Position numbers and translations under genes: made by a program
Notes under the pieces: generated by a model
Databases searched by the model: none
Told to the model about the DNA's origin: nothing
The model's input: the letters and a program-made list of their open reading frames with translations, nothing else
Source of the DNA: VGRW01 sp031396695
Lineage (GTDB): Bacteria; Myxococcota_A; UBA9160; SZUA-336
Length of the DNA: 40,338 nucleotides
Direction: 5' to 3'
NCBI GenBank assembly: GCA_031396695.1
Contig: JANNLG010000260.1
Span: 1 to 40,338 of the forward strand
In this document: positions 23,760-33,500 of the stretch, piece by piece
Layout of the letters: every line of letters starts with the position of its first letter
Numbering within the stretch: position 1 is the stretch's first letter

Positions 23760-24188
23760 TCATTCCGCGACTCGATTCAGATTCAGCCAGTACTCCGCGA
23801 CGTCGACGAGATATTCGCCGGGTCGCTTGGGATCGACGCTCTTCACGATGAAGCTGTTCGCGCCCATCTCGTAGCAATCGCGGATGTCGGTTCGAGCCTG
23901 AGACGAGCTGACGATCACGACGGGTACTCGCCGCATTCGCTGGTCGGCTCGAATGTGACGCAGGACCTCGCGCCCATCGATGCGTGGCATGCGCAGGTCG
24001 AGCAGCACCACCTTCGGAAGCACCGGCGGCGCTTCTCCTTCGTCGAGGCCCTCTCCGTTGAGGTACTCCAAGGCCTCCGCGCCATCGCGCAGGACCTTGA
24101 CGCGATCCTCGAGGCCGTGAATCTTGAACGCGCGCAGCGCGATCACGATGTCGCTCAGGTTGTCTTCGACGATCAAGACGTCAGACAT
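23760..24188 (-). CDS. single-domain response regulator (CheY/Rcp1-like)
   Basis: A 142-residue lone receiver domain. The acidic pair is in IVEDN, D64 in VVLLDLRMP is the phosphoacceptor, Thr/Ser is in VIVSSSQA and Lys is in FIVKSVD. The loop EGEAPPVLP before the Asp is typical of Rcp1-type receivers that pair with phytochrome-like or CHASE kinases. It overlaps the kinase gene by 8 nt and precedes the activator, so it may compete for phosphate or relay it. Confidence 0.9.
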   Translation of the reverse strand: MSDVLIVEDNLSDIVIALRAFKIHGLEDRVKVLRDGAEALEYLNGEGLDEGEAPPVLPKVVLLDLRMPRIDGREVLRHIRADQRMRRVPVVIVSSSQARTDIRDCYEMGANSFIVKSVDPKRPGEYLVDVAEYWLNLNRVAE

Positions 24189-25854
24189 CGCGAGCCCCAC
24201 GACCGTGATCGCCCTCACGCTCCAGCGGCAGCCGGATGTAGAAGGTCGCGCCCTTGCCGAGCGCACCCTCGGCCCAAGTGCGGCCTCCGTGCCGGCGCAC
24301 CATCCGCGCCACGATCGCGAGACCGACACCGTGGCCTTCGTACTCGTCGCTCGCGTGCAGGCGCTCGAACACGCCGAAGAGCTTCTCCGCGAAGCGCATG
24401 TCGAAGCCAATCCCCTCGTCGCGAACGAAATAGACGACGTCGCTGCCGTCGACGTGCCCGCCGATCTCCACGTGAGGCTTCTCGCCCTTGCGCACGAACT
24501 TGACCGCGTTCGAGATCAAGTTCGCGAAGATGAACTTCAGCATCGCGACATCGGCGAAAGCGGGCGGCAAGTCGCCGAGGCGGAGCTCGGCGCCCTCTGG
24601 TCCTTGCGCGTCGAGCTGCTCGTCGCGGATGCCTTCGACGAGCTTGCGCACGTCGACGACCGCCTTGCGGATCTCCTCGCGCCCGCTGCGCGAGAAGGCG
24701 AGCAGTCCGTCCATGAGCGAGACGACCGCCGTCGCGCTCGCTGAAATGCGATGCAGGTAGTCGCGCCCGGTCTCCTCCAACCTGTCGCCGTAGTCCTGCG
24801 CCAGGATCGCGGCGAAGTTGAGGATCGCGCCGAGCGGCGAACGCAGGTCGTGCGACACCGAGTAGTTGAACGTCTCGAGTTCGGCGATGGTCTCCTGCAG
24901 GGCGGCGGTGCGCTCCGCGACGCGCACCTCGAGCACTTCGTTCAGGCGCCGGATCTCGACCTCGTCGCGCCCGGTCGCGTCGATCTGCTCGCGCAGGCTC
25001 AGATTCGCGAACGCCAGCGCTGCGGCCCGCGTGCGCGAGAGCTGACTCACGTGGACGAGCGACGCGATCAGCGCAGAGACGAGCAGGCCCGCGACCAAAG
25101 CGACGAAAGGCGCTCGCCGGCCTGCGTCGGAGGTGAGCTGGGTCGCGTGCGCCCGCACCGACCAATCGGGGCCGATGCTCAGCCGCACGGTCTCGACCGC
25201 CCACCGCTGTTCCCCGGGCCCGTCAAGAGCCGCATCGGCATTGCGGTACACGTCCTCGTAGCCGCACAGCACGCGGATCGCGAAGCCGCTCGCGCGTCCC
25301 TCCACCACCTTGCGGACGGATGCCTCCGGGATGAAGGTGGCGATCGTCACCGGCTGGCGGTCGCTCGCAGCCGGCCCCTCGATTCGCACCGCAAGCGCCA
25401 CGCGCCCGTCCGGAAGTCGGATCGGACCGACGAATGCCTCCCCCGGGCGCCCGATTGCCTCCGGCAGGTGCAGGAGCTCTCCAACCCTGGGCTCGACCGA
25501 GCGAAATACATCGTCCCCTTCGTCGGAGGCCGCGACCTCGACGACGGTGCCGTTCTCGACGCGCGCGAGCGCGCTGAAGCTGCGATGGCCCGCGAGAAAC
25601 AGATCGGCGCGTTCGCGCCACTCACTCGAGTCCGACTCGTCCTGCGCGGCCCACGACCAGCGACGCAGCGCATCCAGATCCCACTCTTCGAGGCGCGCTT
25701 CGATCACCTTCGCGAGTGAGCTCGCCACCCGGGACTCGTCCCGCTCCAGCTCAGCGGTCTGCTGCCGCTGCATCGACTGCCAGAGCAGAACGGACGCCGC
25801 CGCACCGAGGCCGGCGATCACCAAGGTCGAGATGAACGCACCGGCGCGCGCCAC
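24181..25854 (-). CDS. membrane sensor histidine kinase
   Basis: A 557-residue kinase: a membrane span at about 7-26, an extracytoplasmic sensor of about 200 residues without a family I recognise, a second span at about 230-252, a coiled coil (RRLNEVLEVRVAERTAALQE), HisKA with FNYSVSHDLRSPLGAIL, and HATPase with NLISNAVKF, DEGIGFD and GHGVGLAIV. It resembles the bacteriophytochrome-type HisKA class. The GTG at 25854 is the first usual start. However, the frame stays open upstream and a CTG at 25920 has AGGGAG 5 nt before it, adding a Pro/Ser-rich head. It is first in the kinase-receiver-activator operon. Confidence 0.88.
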   Translation of the reverse strand: MARAGAFISTLVIAGLGAAASVLLWQSMQRQQTAELERDESRVASSLAKVIEARLEEWDLDALRRWSWAAQDESDSSEWRERADLFLAGHRSFSALARVENGTVVEVAASDEGDDVFRSVEPRVGELLHLPEAIGRPGEAFVGPIRLPDGRVALAVRIEGPAASDRQPVTIATFIPEASVRKVVEGRASGFAIRVLCGYEDVYRNADAALDGPGEQRWAVETVRLSIGPDWSVRAHATQLTSDAGRRAPFVALVAGLLVSALIASLVHVSQLSRTRAAALAFANLSLREQIDATGRDEVEIRRLNEVLEVRVAERTAALQETIAELETFNYSVSHDLRSPLGAILNFAAILAQDYGDRLEETGRDYLHRISASATAVVSLMDGLLAFSRSGREEIRKAVVDVRKLVEGIRDEQLDAQGPEGAELRLGDLPPAFADVAMLKFIFANLISNAVKFVRKGEKPHVEIGGHVDGSDVVYFVRDEGIGFDMRFAEKLFGVFERLHASDEYEGHGVGLAIVARMVRRHGGRTWAEGALGKGATFYIRLPLEREGDHGRGARDV

Positions 25855-25957
25855 GTCAGGGGGCCGTTTGGGGTCCGACGGGGGCAGTACGGGATCGCCG
25901 GAGCCCGAATGCTCGCTCAGAGGATCTCCCTGTCACACGCGGAGTCGAACGCCGCTA

Positions 25958-25972
25958 GTGTAAATTGTACAC
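25958..25972. promoter_or_regulatory. palindromic GTGTA-N5-TACAC site before the kinase operon
   Basis: GTGTAAATTGTACAC is a perfect 5-bp inverted repeat with a 5-nt spacer that contains the TTGTACA core seen at the sigma-54 upstream sites. No good GG-N10-GC element follows at the usual distance. It could be an autoregulatory site; minus-strand TACAAT could also be a housekeeping -10. Confidence 0.45.
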
Positions 25973-26071
25973 CCCACTCGGTAGCGACAGCGCAAGGGCT
26001 GCGCTGCGACCGCGCGCGGGCCTACACGTCAGTGTTTCGCCGTGTTTTGCAGGATTCGTACCGGAGCGGCC

Positions 26072-26356
26072 TCAGCGCTCCGGCGCCGAGGGGAGGCTCG
26101 CGGCCCGCGCCAGCGCCGGCAGCACCGCCGCGATCGCCAGGCGAAGGCCGATGTCCACGAGTCGCGGCAGCAGCCGCACCGGCAACCCTCGCGCGAGCAG
26201 GCAACCCACTCCGCCCGCCGCCAGCAGCGCGACGTAGGGCCGCCGCTCGACCTCGCTCCGCACGCGGTCGGGGATGTCCTCCCACGAATCCGCTGCGGAC
26301 CGATCGTCGATTCCGTTGCCGGACCCGCGCTGCGCGGGGTCGAATCGCGAGCTCAT
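26072..26356 (-). CDS. small membrane-associated hypothetical protein
   Basis: A 94-residue protein: a polar N-terminus, then a hydrophobic segment (YVALLAAGGVGCLLARGLP) and a second weaker one (LVDIGLRLAIAAVLPAL). Its architecture fits a partner of DUF883/YqjD-type proteins, but I do not recognise a defined family. The ATG overlaps the stop of the preceding gene by one base. Confidence 0.65.
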   Translation of the reverse strand: MSSRFDPAQRGSGNGIDDRSAADSWEDIPDRVRSEVERRPYVALLAAGGVGCLLARGLPVRLLPRLVDIGLRLAIAAVLPALARAASLPSAPER

Positions 26357-26568
26357 CAGCGACCGAACGGCAGCAGACGGCGGAGCACGAAGCCCACCGC
26401 GACCGCGGCCGCAATCGCCATCAGCGGACGTTCCTGGACCAGCGCACGCGTGCGCGTGTCGAGCGCGTGCAGTCGCGTGCGCGTGGCGTCGAGCGCCTCG
26501 CGACGATCGGGAAGACGGTCGCGCAGCTGCTTGGCCTCGCGAGTGATGGATTCCATGGCTTCGCTCAT
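26356..26568 (-). CDS. DUF883/YqjD-ElaB-like membrane-anchored protein
   Basis: A 70-residue protein with an amphipathic helix (SITREAKQLRDRLPDRREAL and further Arg/Ala heptads) and a C-terminal span MAIAAAVAVGFVLRRLLPF. This matches the layout of ElaB/YqjD, tail-anchored ribosome-associated proteins induced by RpoS in E. coli; here the signature RxxP is RxLP. AAGGAG precedes the ATG. It is the middle gene of the 26765-26072 operon. Confidence 0.75.
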   Translation of the reverse strand: MSEAMESITREAKQLRDRLPDRREALDATRTRLHALDTRTRALVQERPLMAIAAAVAVGFVLRRLLPFGR

Positions 26569-26581
26569 CTCGGACTCCTTG

Positions 26582-26594
26582 GGGGTTCGACCCC
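26582..26594 (-). promoter_or_regulatory. intercistronic hairpin
   Basis: GGGGT-TCG-ACCCC is a perfect 5-bp stem between the DUF3309 and DUF883-like genes. It may set the relative amounts of the two products. Confidence 0.35.
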
Positions 26595-26609
26595 GCTTGG
26601 TGTTGGTTT

Positions 26610-26765
26610 TCAAATCCGACCGAGGACCGCGAGCATGATCACGATCAACAGCACCGTGCCGAGGGTTCCGGCGGGGAAGTAGCCCCAGCCGCGGCTGTGC
26701 GGCCAAGCGGGCAGCGCGCCCGCAACCAGCACGATCAAGACAACCAGAAGCACCAGGCTGATCAT
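26610..26765 (-). CDS. DUF3309 small membrane protein
   Basis: A 51-residue protein with two hydrophobic spans around a conserved PAWPHSRGWGYFPAGTLGTVLL core and a terminal LGRI, the DUF3309 hallmark. AAAGGA lies before the ATG. It is first in the three-gene operon driven by a sigma-54 promoter 29 nt upstream. Function unknown. Confidence 0.9.
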   Translation of the reverse strand: MISLVLLVVLIVLVAGALPAWPHSRGWGYFPAGTLGTVLLIVIMLAVLGRI

Positions 26766-26792
26766 TGCGTCGATCCTTTCGACGCGAAGAAG

Positions 26793-26808
26793 AGCACACA
26801 TCGTGCCG
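26793..26808 (-). promoter_or_regulatory. sigma-54 promoter of the DUF3309 operon
   Basis: Minus-strand CGGCACGATGTGTGCT: intact GGCACG and GC, GTGCT at -12. The leader is about 17 nt. Confidence 0.8.
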
Positions 26809-26860
26809 AGCATTTCGCGCCAGCAGCGACGCCATGCACGCGACGGCGCGGCGACTGAAC

Positions 26861-26875
26861 GCAGATCTACAAAGC
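26861..26875. promoter_or_regulatory. shared upstream activator site, DUF3309 operon and sodB
   Basis: Minus-strand GCTTTGTAGATCTGC. The first T of TTG is 65 nt from the DUF3309 promoter GG. The site centre (about 26868) is almost exactly midway between that GG (26807) and the divergent sodB GG (26932), so one site may serve both. Confidence 0.6.
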
Positions 26876-26930
26876 GACTCCCGGCACGACGCGGAGTTGC
26901 GCGCATGCGCCCGAGCTGACGCTCCCATCG

Positions 26931-26946
26931 CGGTACGTTGCTTGCT
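26931..26946 (+). promoter_or_regulatory. sigma-54 promoter of sodB
   Basis: CGGTACGTTGCTTGCT: GG-N10-GC, one change in GGCACG, perfect TTGCT. The leader is about 16 nt with GGAGGAAA. Confidence 0.8.
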
Positions 26947-26972
26947 CTGGATCGAGCGAGGAGGAAACGTCC

Positions 26973-27572
26973 ATGGCCTTCAAGCTCGAGCCGCTACCGT
27001 ATCCGAAGGACGCGCTCGCACCGCACTTGTCCGGCGAGACGCTCGCTCTGCACCACGGCAAGCACCACGCCGGCTACGTGAAGAAGCTGAACGCACTCGT
27101 CGCGGACAAGGCCGAGGCAGACGCAGATCTCGAGAGCCTCGTGCGCAGCGCCGTCGGCCCGATCTTCGAGAACGCCGCGCAGATCTGGAACCACGACTTC
27201 TACTGGCGGTCGATGAAGCCCGACGGCGGTGGCAACCCGGAGGCGCACCTGCTCGCCGCGATCGGCGTCGAGTTCGGCAGCCTGCGCGGCTTCAAGGACG
27301 CGTTCATCCGCGCGGGCGAGGCGCAGTTCGGCTCGGGTTGGGTTTGGCTGACCGGCTCGGGCGGCCGTTTGCGCATCAGCGCGACGGCCGACGCGGACGG
27401 GCCGCTGCGCCACGGCGAGACCGCACTCCTGGTCGCCGATCTGTGGGAGCACGCCTACTACGTCGACTACCGGAACGAGCGCGCCAAGTATCTGCGCGCG
27501 TTCCTCGACTACCTGGTGAACTGGGATTTCGCCGCGGCGAACTGGGCCGCGATCGAGCTCACCCCAAGGTGA
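26973..27572 (+). CDS. sodB: Fe-type superoxide dismutase
   Basis: A 199-residue enzyme that dismutates superoxide. Metal ligands appear in LHHGKHHAGYV (His), QIWNHDFYWRSM (His) and DLWEHAYYVDYRN (Asp and His). The NHDFYW and AAQ pattern is the iron-type; the length is normal and there is no signal peptide, so it is cytoplasmic. Its 3' end overlaps the convergent ndvB-like gene by 14 nt. Sigma-54 control of a SOD is unusual and ties it to the surrounding stress genes. Confidence 0.95.
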   Translation: MAFKLEPLPYPKDALAPHLSGETLALHHGKHHAGYVKKLNALVADKAEADADLESLVRSAVGPIFENAAQIWNHDFYWRSMKPDGGGNPEAHLLAAIGVEFGSLRGFKDAFIRAGEAQFGSGWVWLTGSGGRLRISATADADGPLRHGETALLVADLWEHAYYVDYRNERAKYLRAFLDYLVNWDFAAANWAAIELTPR

Positions 27573-30500
27573 CGATCACGCGGTGCGTGGCCGCATCGTC
27601 GCGGAGTGGAATCTCGGCGGCTGCGTCGCGGACCTGGTCGTCGACCAGCACGCGTACGACGCCCCGCGACACGCCGTTCGGGTTCTGAATCGCGATCTCG
27701 TAGCGCGCGGCGCCGCGCTGCAGCGTGATCTCGAAACCGCGCCAGCTTCGCGGAATGCACGGGTCGACCCGGATCGAGTTCGCGGTCACCTGCAAGCCGA
27801 GCATCGACTCGAGCACCGCTCGATACATCCAACCGGCCGAGCCCGTGTACCAGGTCCAGCCGCCGCGACCGACGTGCTGCGGCTCGGCGTAGACGTCGGC
27901 GCAGACGACGTACGGCTCTACCTTGTAGCGGTGTAGTGCGGCCCGCGTGCTGGTGCGCTGAATCGGGTTCAGCATCGCCAGGATCTCCGCCGCCCTGTCG
28001 CCGTCTCCGAGCTGCGCGAAGGCCATCGCCGTCCAGATCGCGGCATGGGTGTACTGACCGCCGTTCTCGCGGATCCCGGGCGGATAGCCCTTGATGTAGC
28101 CGGGATCGAGCGGCGTGCGATCGAACGGCGGCGTGAACAGCAGCACCAGGCCGTCCTCGCGACGCACCAGGTACTCGTCCACGGCGGCCATCGCGCGCTT
28201 CGAGCGCTCGGGATCCGCGGCCGACGACAGGACCGCCCACGACTGCGCGATCGAATCGATCCTGCACTCGCTGCCCAGTACGGAGCCGAGCGGCGTGCCG
28301 TCGTCGAAGAACCCGCGCCGGTACCAGTCGCCGTCCCAAGCGTGCCGCTCGACCGCCTCGCGCAGCGCTTCGGCGCCCGCCCGCCACTTCTCGACGCGCG
28401 ACTCGTTCACCTGACCCACCGCCAGCGGCGCGATGTCCGCCACCGCGCGACACAGGAACCACGCGAGCCAGACGCTCTCGCCCTTGCCGCCGACACCGAC
28501 GCGGTTCATGCCGTCGTTCCAGTCGCCGCCGCCGATCAGCGGCAACCCGTGCGGTCCGAGCGCGAAGGCGCGATCGAGCGCGCGCGCGCAGTGTTCGAAG
28601 AGCGTGCCGCTCTCGGCCGAAATCGAGGGCGCATAGAACGACTCGGTCTCCTCCGGGCGCAGGGGCGGCCCGTCCAGAAACGGGATCACTTCCGCAAGCA
28701 CCTGCACGTCGCCGCTCACACGCACGTAGTGCGCGGCCGCCCACACGAGCCAGAGCGAATCGTCGCTGATGCGCGTCCGCACGCCGCGGCCCGACGACGG
28801 CAGCCACCAGTGCTGAACGTCGCCCTCCGTGAACTGGCGGGCCGCGGCGGCCAGGAGCTGCGCTCGAGCCAGGTCCGGACGCGCCAGCACGAGCGCCGCG
28901 CAATCCTGTAGCTGATCCCGAAAGCCGAAGGCACCGCCGGCCTGATAGAAGCCGGACCTTCCCCAGAGCCGGCACGCCAGCGTCTGGTACGGCAGCCAAC
29001 GGTTCAGCAGCAGGTCGAGCGAGCGATCCGGCGTGCGGATCTGCACCGTGCCGAGCAGCGTGTCCCACATCTGGGTCACGTCTGCGAGCACGGCGTCGAG
29101 GTCGGCTTCGCGGTAGCGAGCGACCAGCGCGCGCGCTTCGTCTCGCGAGGCAGCCTCGCCGAGCAGAAAGACGACTTCCGCACGAGCGCCCGGCTTCAGC
29201 TCGATCTGCGTCTGCAGCGCCGCGCACGGGTCGAGCCCCGCACCGACGCGACCCGAGAGCTCCGCGCCCAGCGCGAGCGCGAGCGGGTGATCGAGCGAGC
29301 CGTTCCGCCCCAGAAACTCGCGGCGGTCGGCGGTCCAGGTGGTCTGTTCGCCCGCGAGATCCGCGAACGCGACGCGGTTCCCGAACTCACCGCGCCAGGG
29401 ATTTCGCGCCAGCAACGCGTGTGTCTCCGGATCGCTCTCGGTCACCACGTACGGCGGGGTCGCGCCGCTCGGCGCGCCGAGCCGCCACTCCGCGTAGGCC
29501 GTGACGGAGAGCCGGCGGGTTCGCGCGCTGCGATTCTCGAGCACGAGTCGCGAGATCTTCAGCGCGTCGTCGCGAGCGGCGTACACCTGGAGCCGCAGCG
29601 CGATGCCGCGGGTGACGCGCTCGAAGACGCTGTAGCCCTGACCGTGTCGCGCCAGGTAGCGGCCGTGGCCGTCGCGAAGCGGCTGCAGCGTCGGGCCGAA
29701 GAGCGCGCCGCTGTCCTCGTCGCGCACGTAGAACGCGTCGCCGGGCGGATCGCGGACGGCGTCGTTCGACCACGGCGTCAGCTGGTTCTCGCGGCTGTTC
29801 TGAGACCACGCGTAGCCGCCGCCCTCCGCGGAGACGTGAAAGCCGAAATCCTGGTTCGCGATCACGTTGATCCAGGGCGCGGGCGTGGTCGCGCCGTCGT
29901 CGAGCACGGTCACGTACTCGCGACCATCGTCCGCGAAGCCGCCGAGCCCGTTCCAGAACTCGAGCTCGGGCCGGGGTGCGGGCACGGGCTCGCGCGCGGG
30001 CCGCTTCGTCTCGATCTCCGGCGCGGGAGGAGGATCCGGGGTCGCTGCGGGCTCGACGGCCTCGAGCCGTTCGAGCTGCTCCGCGAGGCTGCCCCGACGC
30101 GTGACGAGCAGCACGCGGGCGGCCGTCTGCAGCAGATTCCGCGCATCGAGCGAGACCTGGTCGGCGCGCAGCACGAAGACGGTGCCGAGCGAGGAGTCCG
30201 GCGCGGAGCGTCGACGCGCCTCGCTCGTCCGAACCAGCGCATCGAGCGACTCCTGCAGCTCCTGGAGATAGGAGCTGGGGCGCTCGTTCAGGAGCACCAG
30301 ATCGACGGCGAGGTGCTTCGTGCGCCAGTACTCGTGCGCTCGCACGAGCTGTCGCGCGATGCGCAGATCCTCGGGATCGTCGATCTGCACGAGCACGATC
30401 GGCAGGTCGCCGGAGATTCCGAGCGACCAGAGTTTTTCCGGGCCGCTCTCGTTGCGCCGCTGTGCCGACGGCGACGCGCGCAAGCTCGGATCCCAGAACA

Positions 30501-33500
30501 CGAGGTGGTTCGCGAGCTCTTGAAAGAGCCTCGCCTCCTCGGGATCGATCCCGAGGTGGTGCAAGTCGACCTGCGCACGCGTCCAAGCCAGCGTCGCAGC
30601 GCGTTCGAAGGCGGTCGCGTCGCGCTGCTGGTCCACCGCATCGAGCAGCTCCGCTCGGGTCGGGGCGACCAGCGTCCAGAAGCTCAAGCGAACCGTCGCG
30701 CCCGGCGGCACGCGCACGCGCCGACGCAAGCTGAAGATCGGATCGAGCACGGCTCCCGTGGTGTTCGAGAGCGGCCGGCCGTCGCCGATCGACACCGGGC
30801 TTCGCGAGTCGCGCCCGCGTCCGAGGAAACGGCCGCGATCGGTCTCGAACTGCGGCTCGCCGACCGTCTCGCCCTCCACGAACGCGAAGTGCGCCGCCCA
30901 GACCGGCCGTTCCTCCGCGGAGCGCACGCGGCGCGTGGCCAGGAGCGCGCCGACGCCGGCGACGAACTCGGTGTTCACGAACAGATTCGAGAAGGCGCGA
31001 TGGCTCGCGTCGGCCGCGGCGGGCGCGAGCACGAGCTCTGCGCAGGACGTCACCTCGAGCTCGCGCGTGCGCGCGCCGAGATTCGAGATCGAGACGCGCC
31101 GCACTTCGGCCTCGATCTCCGGTGACACCACGATCTCGAGCGTGGTCGCGAGCGCCCCGTCGCGACGCGCGATCGTGACCTGGTCTTCGGCGAACGTGAC
31201 TTCGTAGTGGTCGGGCTCGACCCCGGTCGGCTGCAGCCCGGCGGACCAGATCGCGCCGTCGTGCACATCGCGCAGAAACGTGTAGCTGCCCAGATCGTCG
31301 CGTGTGGCGTCCTCGAGCCACCGCGTGACGGCCAGATCGCGCCAGCGGCTGTAGCCTGAGCCCGCCGCGGTGACCATCACGGTGTAGCGTCCGTTCGACA
31401 GCAGATGCGCCCGTGGGACCGGCTGGCGGGCGGACTCGAAGCGCCGCACGACGGCCGGCGACAGCGCACGCACGCTCGCGGCGGCCTTCACCTCTTCGGC
31501 GCGCGGGCGCGCCACGGCGACGGCGCGCGGCGTGCGCTCCTGGAGCAGAAGCTCGGTGGCGCGGATCATCGGGTCGGCGTGGAAGCGCGCGCGCATCGCA
31601 CCGTCGTGCAGCGTGTTGGCGATGGCGACGATGCTCATCCCCTGATGGTGCGCCATGTACGCGCGCACGATCACGCGCGATTCGCCCTCGGGCAGACGCA
31701 GGGGTGTGTAGTCCAGGGCCTCGTACCAGCCGTACTTCCCGCGCGCACCCTCCGCGAACAGTCGCTCGAAGTTCGCCACGGCCGCCTGGGGCTCGACCAT
31801 CGCCGCCAGAGCCGTCGCGTAGGGCGCGACCACCGCGTCGTCGCCGAGACCACGCTTCAAGCCGAGACCGGGCACCCCGAAGTTCGAGTACTGATAGGTG
31901 AATTCCAGGTCGCGCGCGCTGAAAGCGGACTCGGAGACGCCCCACGGGATTCTGCGCTGGGCGCCGTACCGGATCTGGCGCCGGACGACGAGCCGGTTCG
32001 TTCGCTCCAACAGGCTGCCGGTCGGCGCGCGCATCACGAGCGACGGCATCAGGTACTCGAACATCGATCCCGACCACGAGATCAGCGCCGCTCCGACACC
32101 GATCGGCGTCAGCGCGCGACCCAGGCGGAACCAGTGCTTGACGGGAATCTCCCCTTTGGCGATCGCGATCAGGCTCGCGAGCCGCGCCTCCGAGGCGAGC
32201 AGGTCGTAGCAGTTCGGGTCGAGCGTCCCCTCGCCCACCCGGAAGCCGATCGAGAGCAGCTGGCGACCCGGGTCGAGCAGAAAGCCGAAGTCCATCTCGA
32301 CCACGCGCTTGGTGCACAGCGCCTCGAGCTCCGCCAGGCGGCGGATCAGCGCACGCGCGTTCTGCGCGGAGCGGCGCAGGGCATCGGCAAGTGTGCCGAG
32401 CTCTTCCTTCCTCTCCTCTCGCTCGAGATCCGCGAGCAGCTGCTCGCAGCGATCCGGAAGCTCGCCCAGAACCGGGATCGATGCGCACAGCTCGTCGGCC
32501 AGGCCGTCGCGCCCGCGCACGCGGACCCAGGGCATGAGCTCTTCGAGGTCGCGCTCGTGGCTGCGCACGCTCGCGCGCACGGCCAGCGCCCAGACCAGGA
32601 ACTCCGACTCCGGAGCGTCGCCCCGTTCGGCGACGAACGTGCGCGCGACGTCGACCAGCGTCTCGGTGCTCACCGCGAGCGCCGCGCAGCGGACCGAGAA
32701 CTCCAGAGGGCTCGCGGCGCCGGGCGCGAGCTGCTGCGCGACGGCGTAGAGCGTCGGCGCGAGCTGGCGCAGCGTCACGGTCTGCGTGCGCCGATCGTCG
32801 CGCAGCTCCTCGGCGGCCTCCCGGGCGATCCGCAGCGCGTCCCCGATTCCGGAGCTGTAGTGCGGACTCAGGAGCGGCGCGGTGAGCAGCTCGCGAAGCG
32901 CGCTGCGCAGTGCGATCAGGTGACCGGCGAGGTTCCCACTGTCCACCGACGAGACGTACTTCGGATCGAGCGGCCGGCCGTCCTGTGTGTCGTACCAGTT
33001 GTAGAAGTGGCCGCGGTAGCGCTCGAGAGTCTCCATCGAACGAAGCGTCTCTTCGAGCCTGCCGACGGCGTCGAGCGTGCCCAGCCAGCCGAAGTCGCGC
33101 GCGGAGACGGTCGCGAGCAGGTAGAGACCCAGATTCGTCGGCGAGGTCCGATGCGCGACGACACCGACGGGTGTTTCCTGGAAGTTGTCCGGTGGCAGCA
33201 TCCGGTCCGAAGCGACGACGAACCGCTCGAAGTAGCGCCAGGTGCGGCGCGCGATCGACTGGAGGGTCTCGCGGGTTGCCGGCGAGAGCAGCGGCGGCGT
33301 GGCCTCGGGAAGGGGTGCGCCCGCCCAGCACGCGGCCGACGGAGCCAGGAGCCAGAACACCATCACCGGCGCGGCGACCGCGATCGCGTCGGAGCCGGCG
33401 AGCCACAACCCGCAGCCGACGAGCGCGGTCAGCACGAGGCCGCCCGCCATCTGCCGGTGACAGCCGACCCAACCGTGGCGCCGTCCGGACTGCGCCTGCG

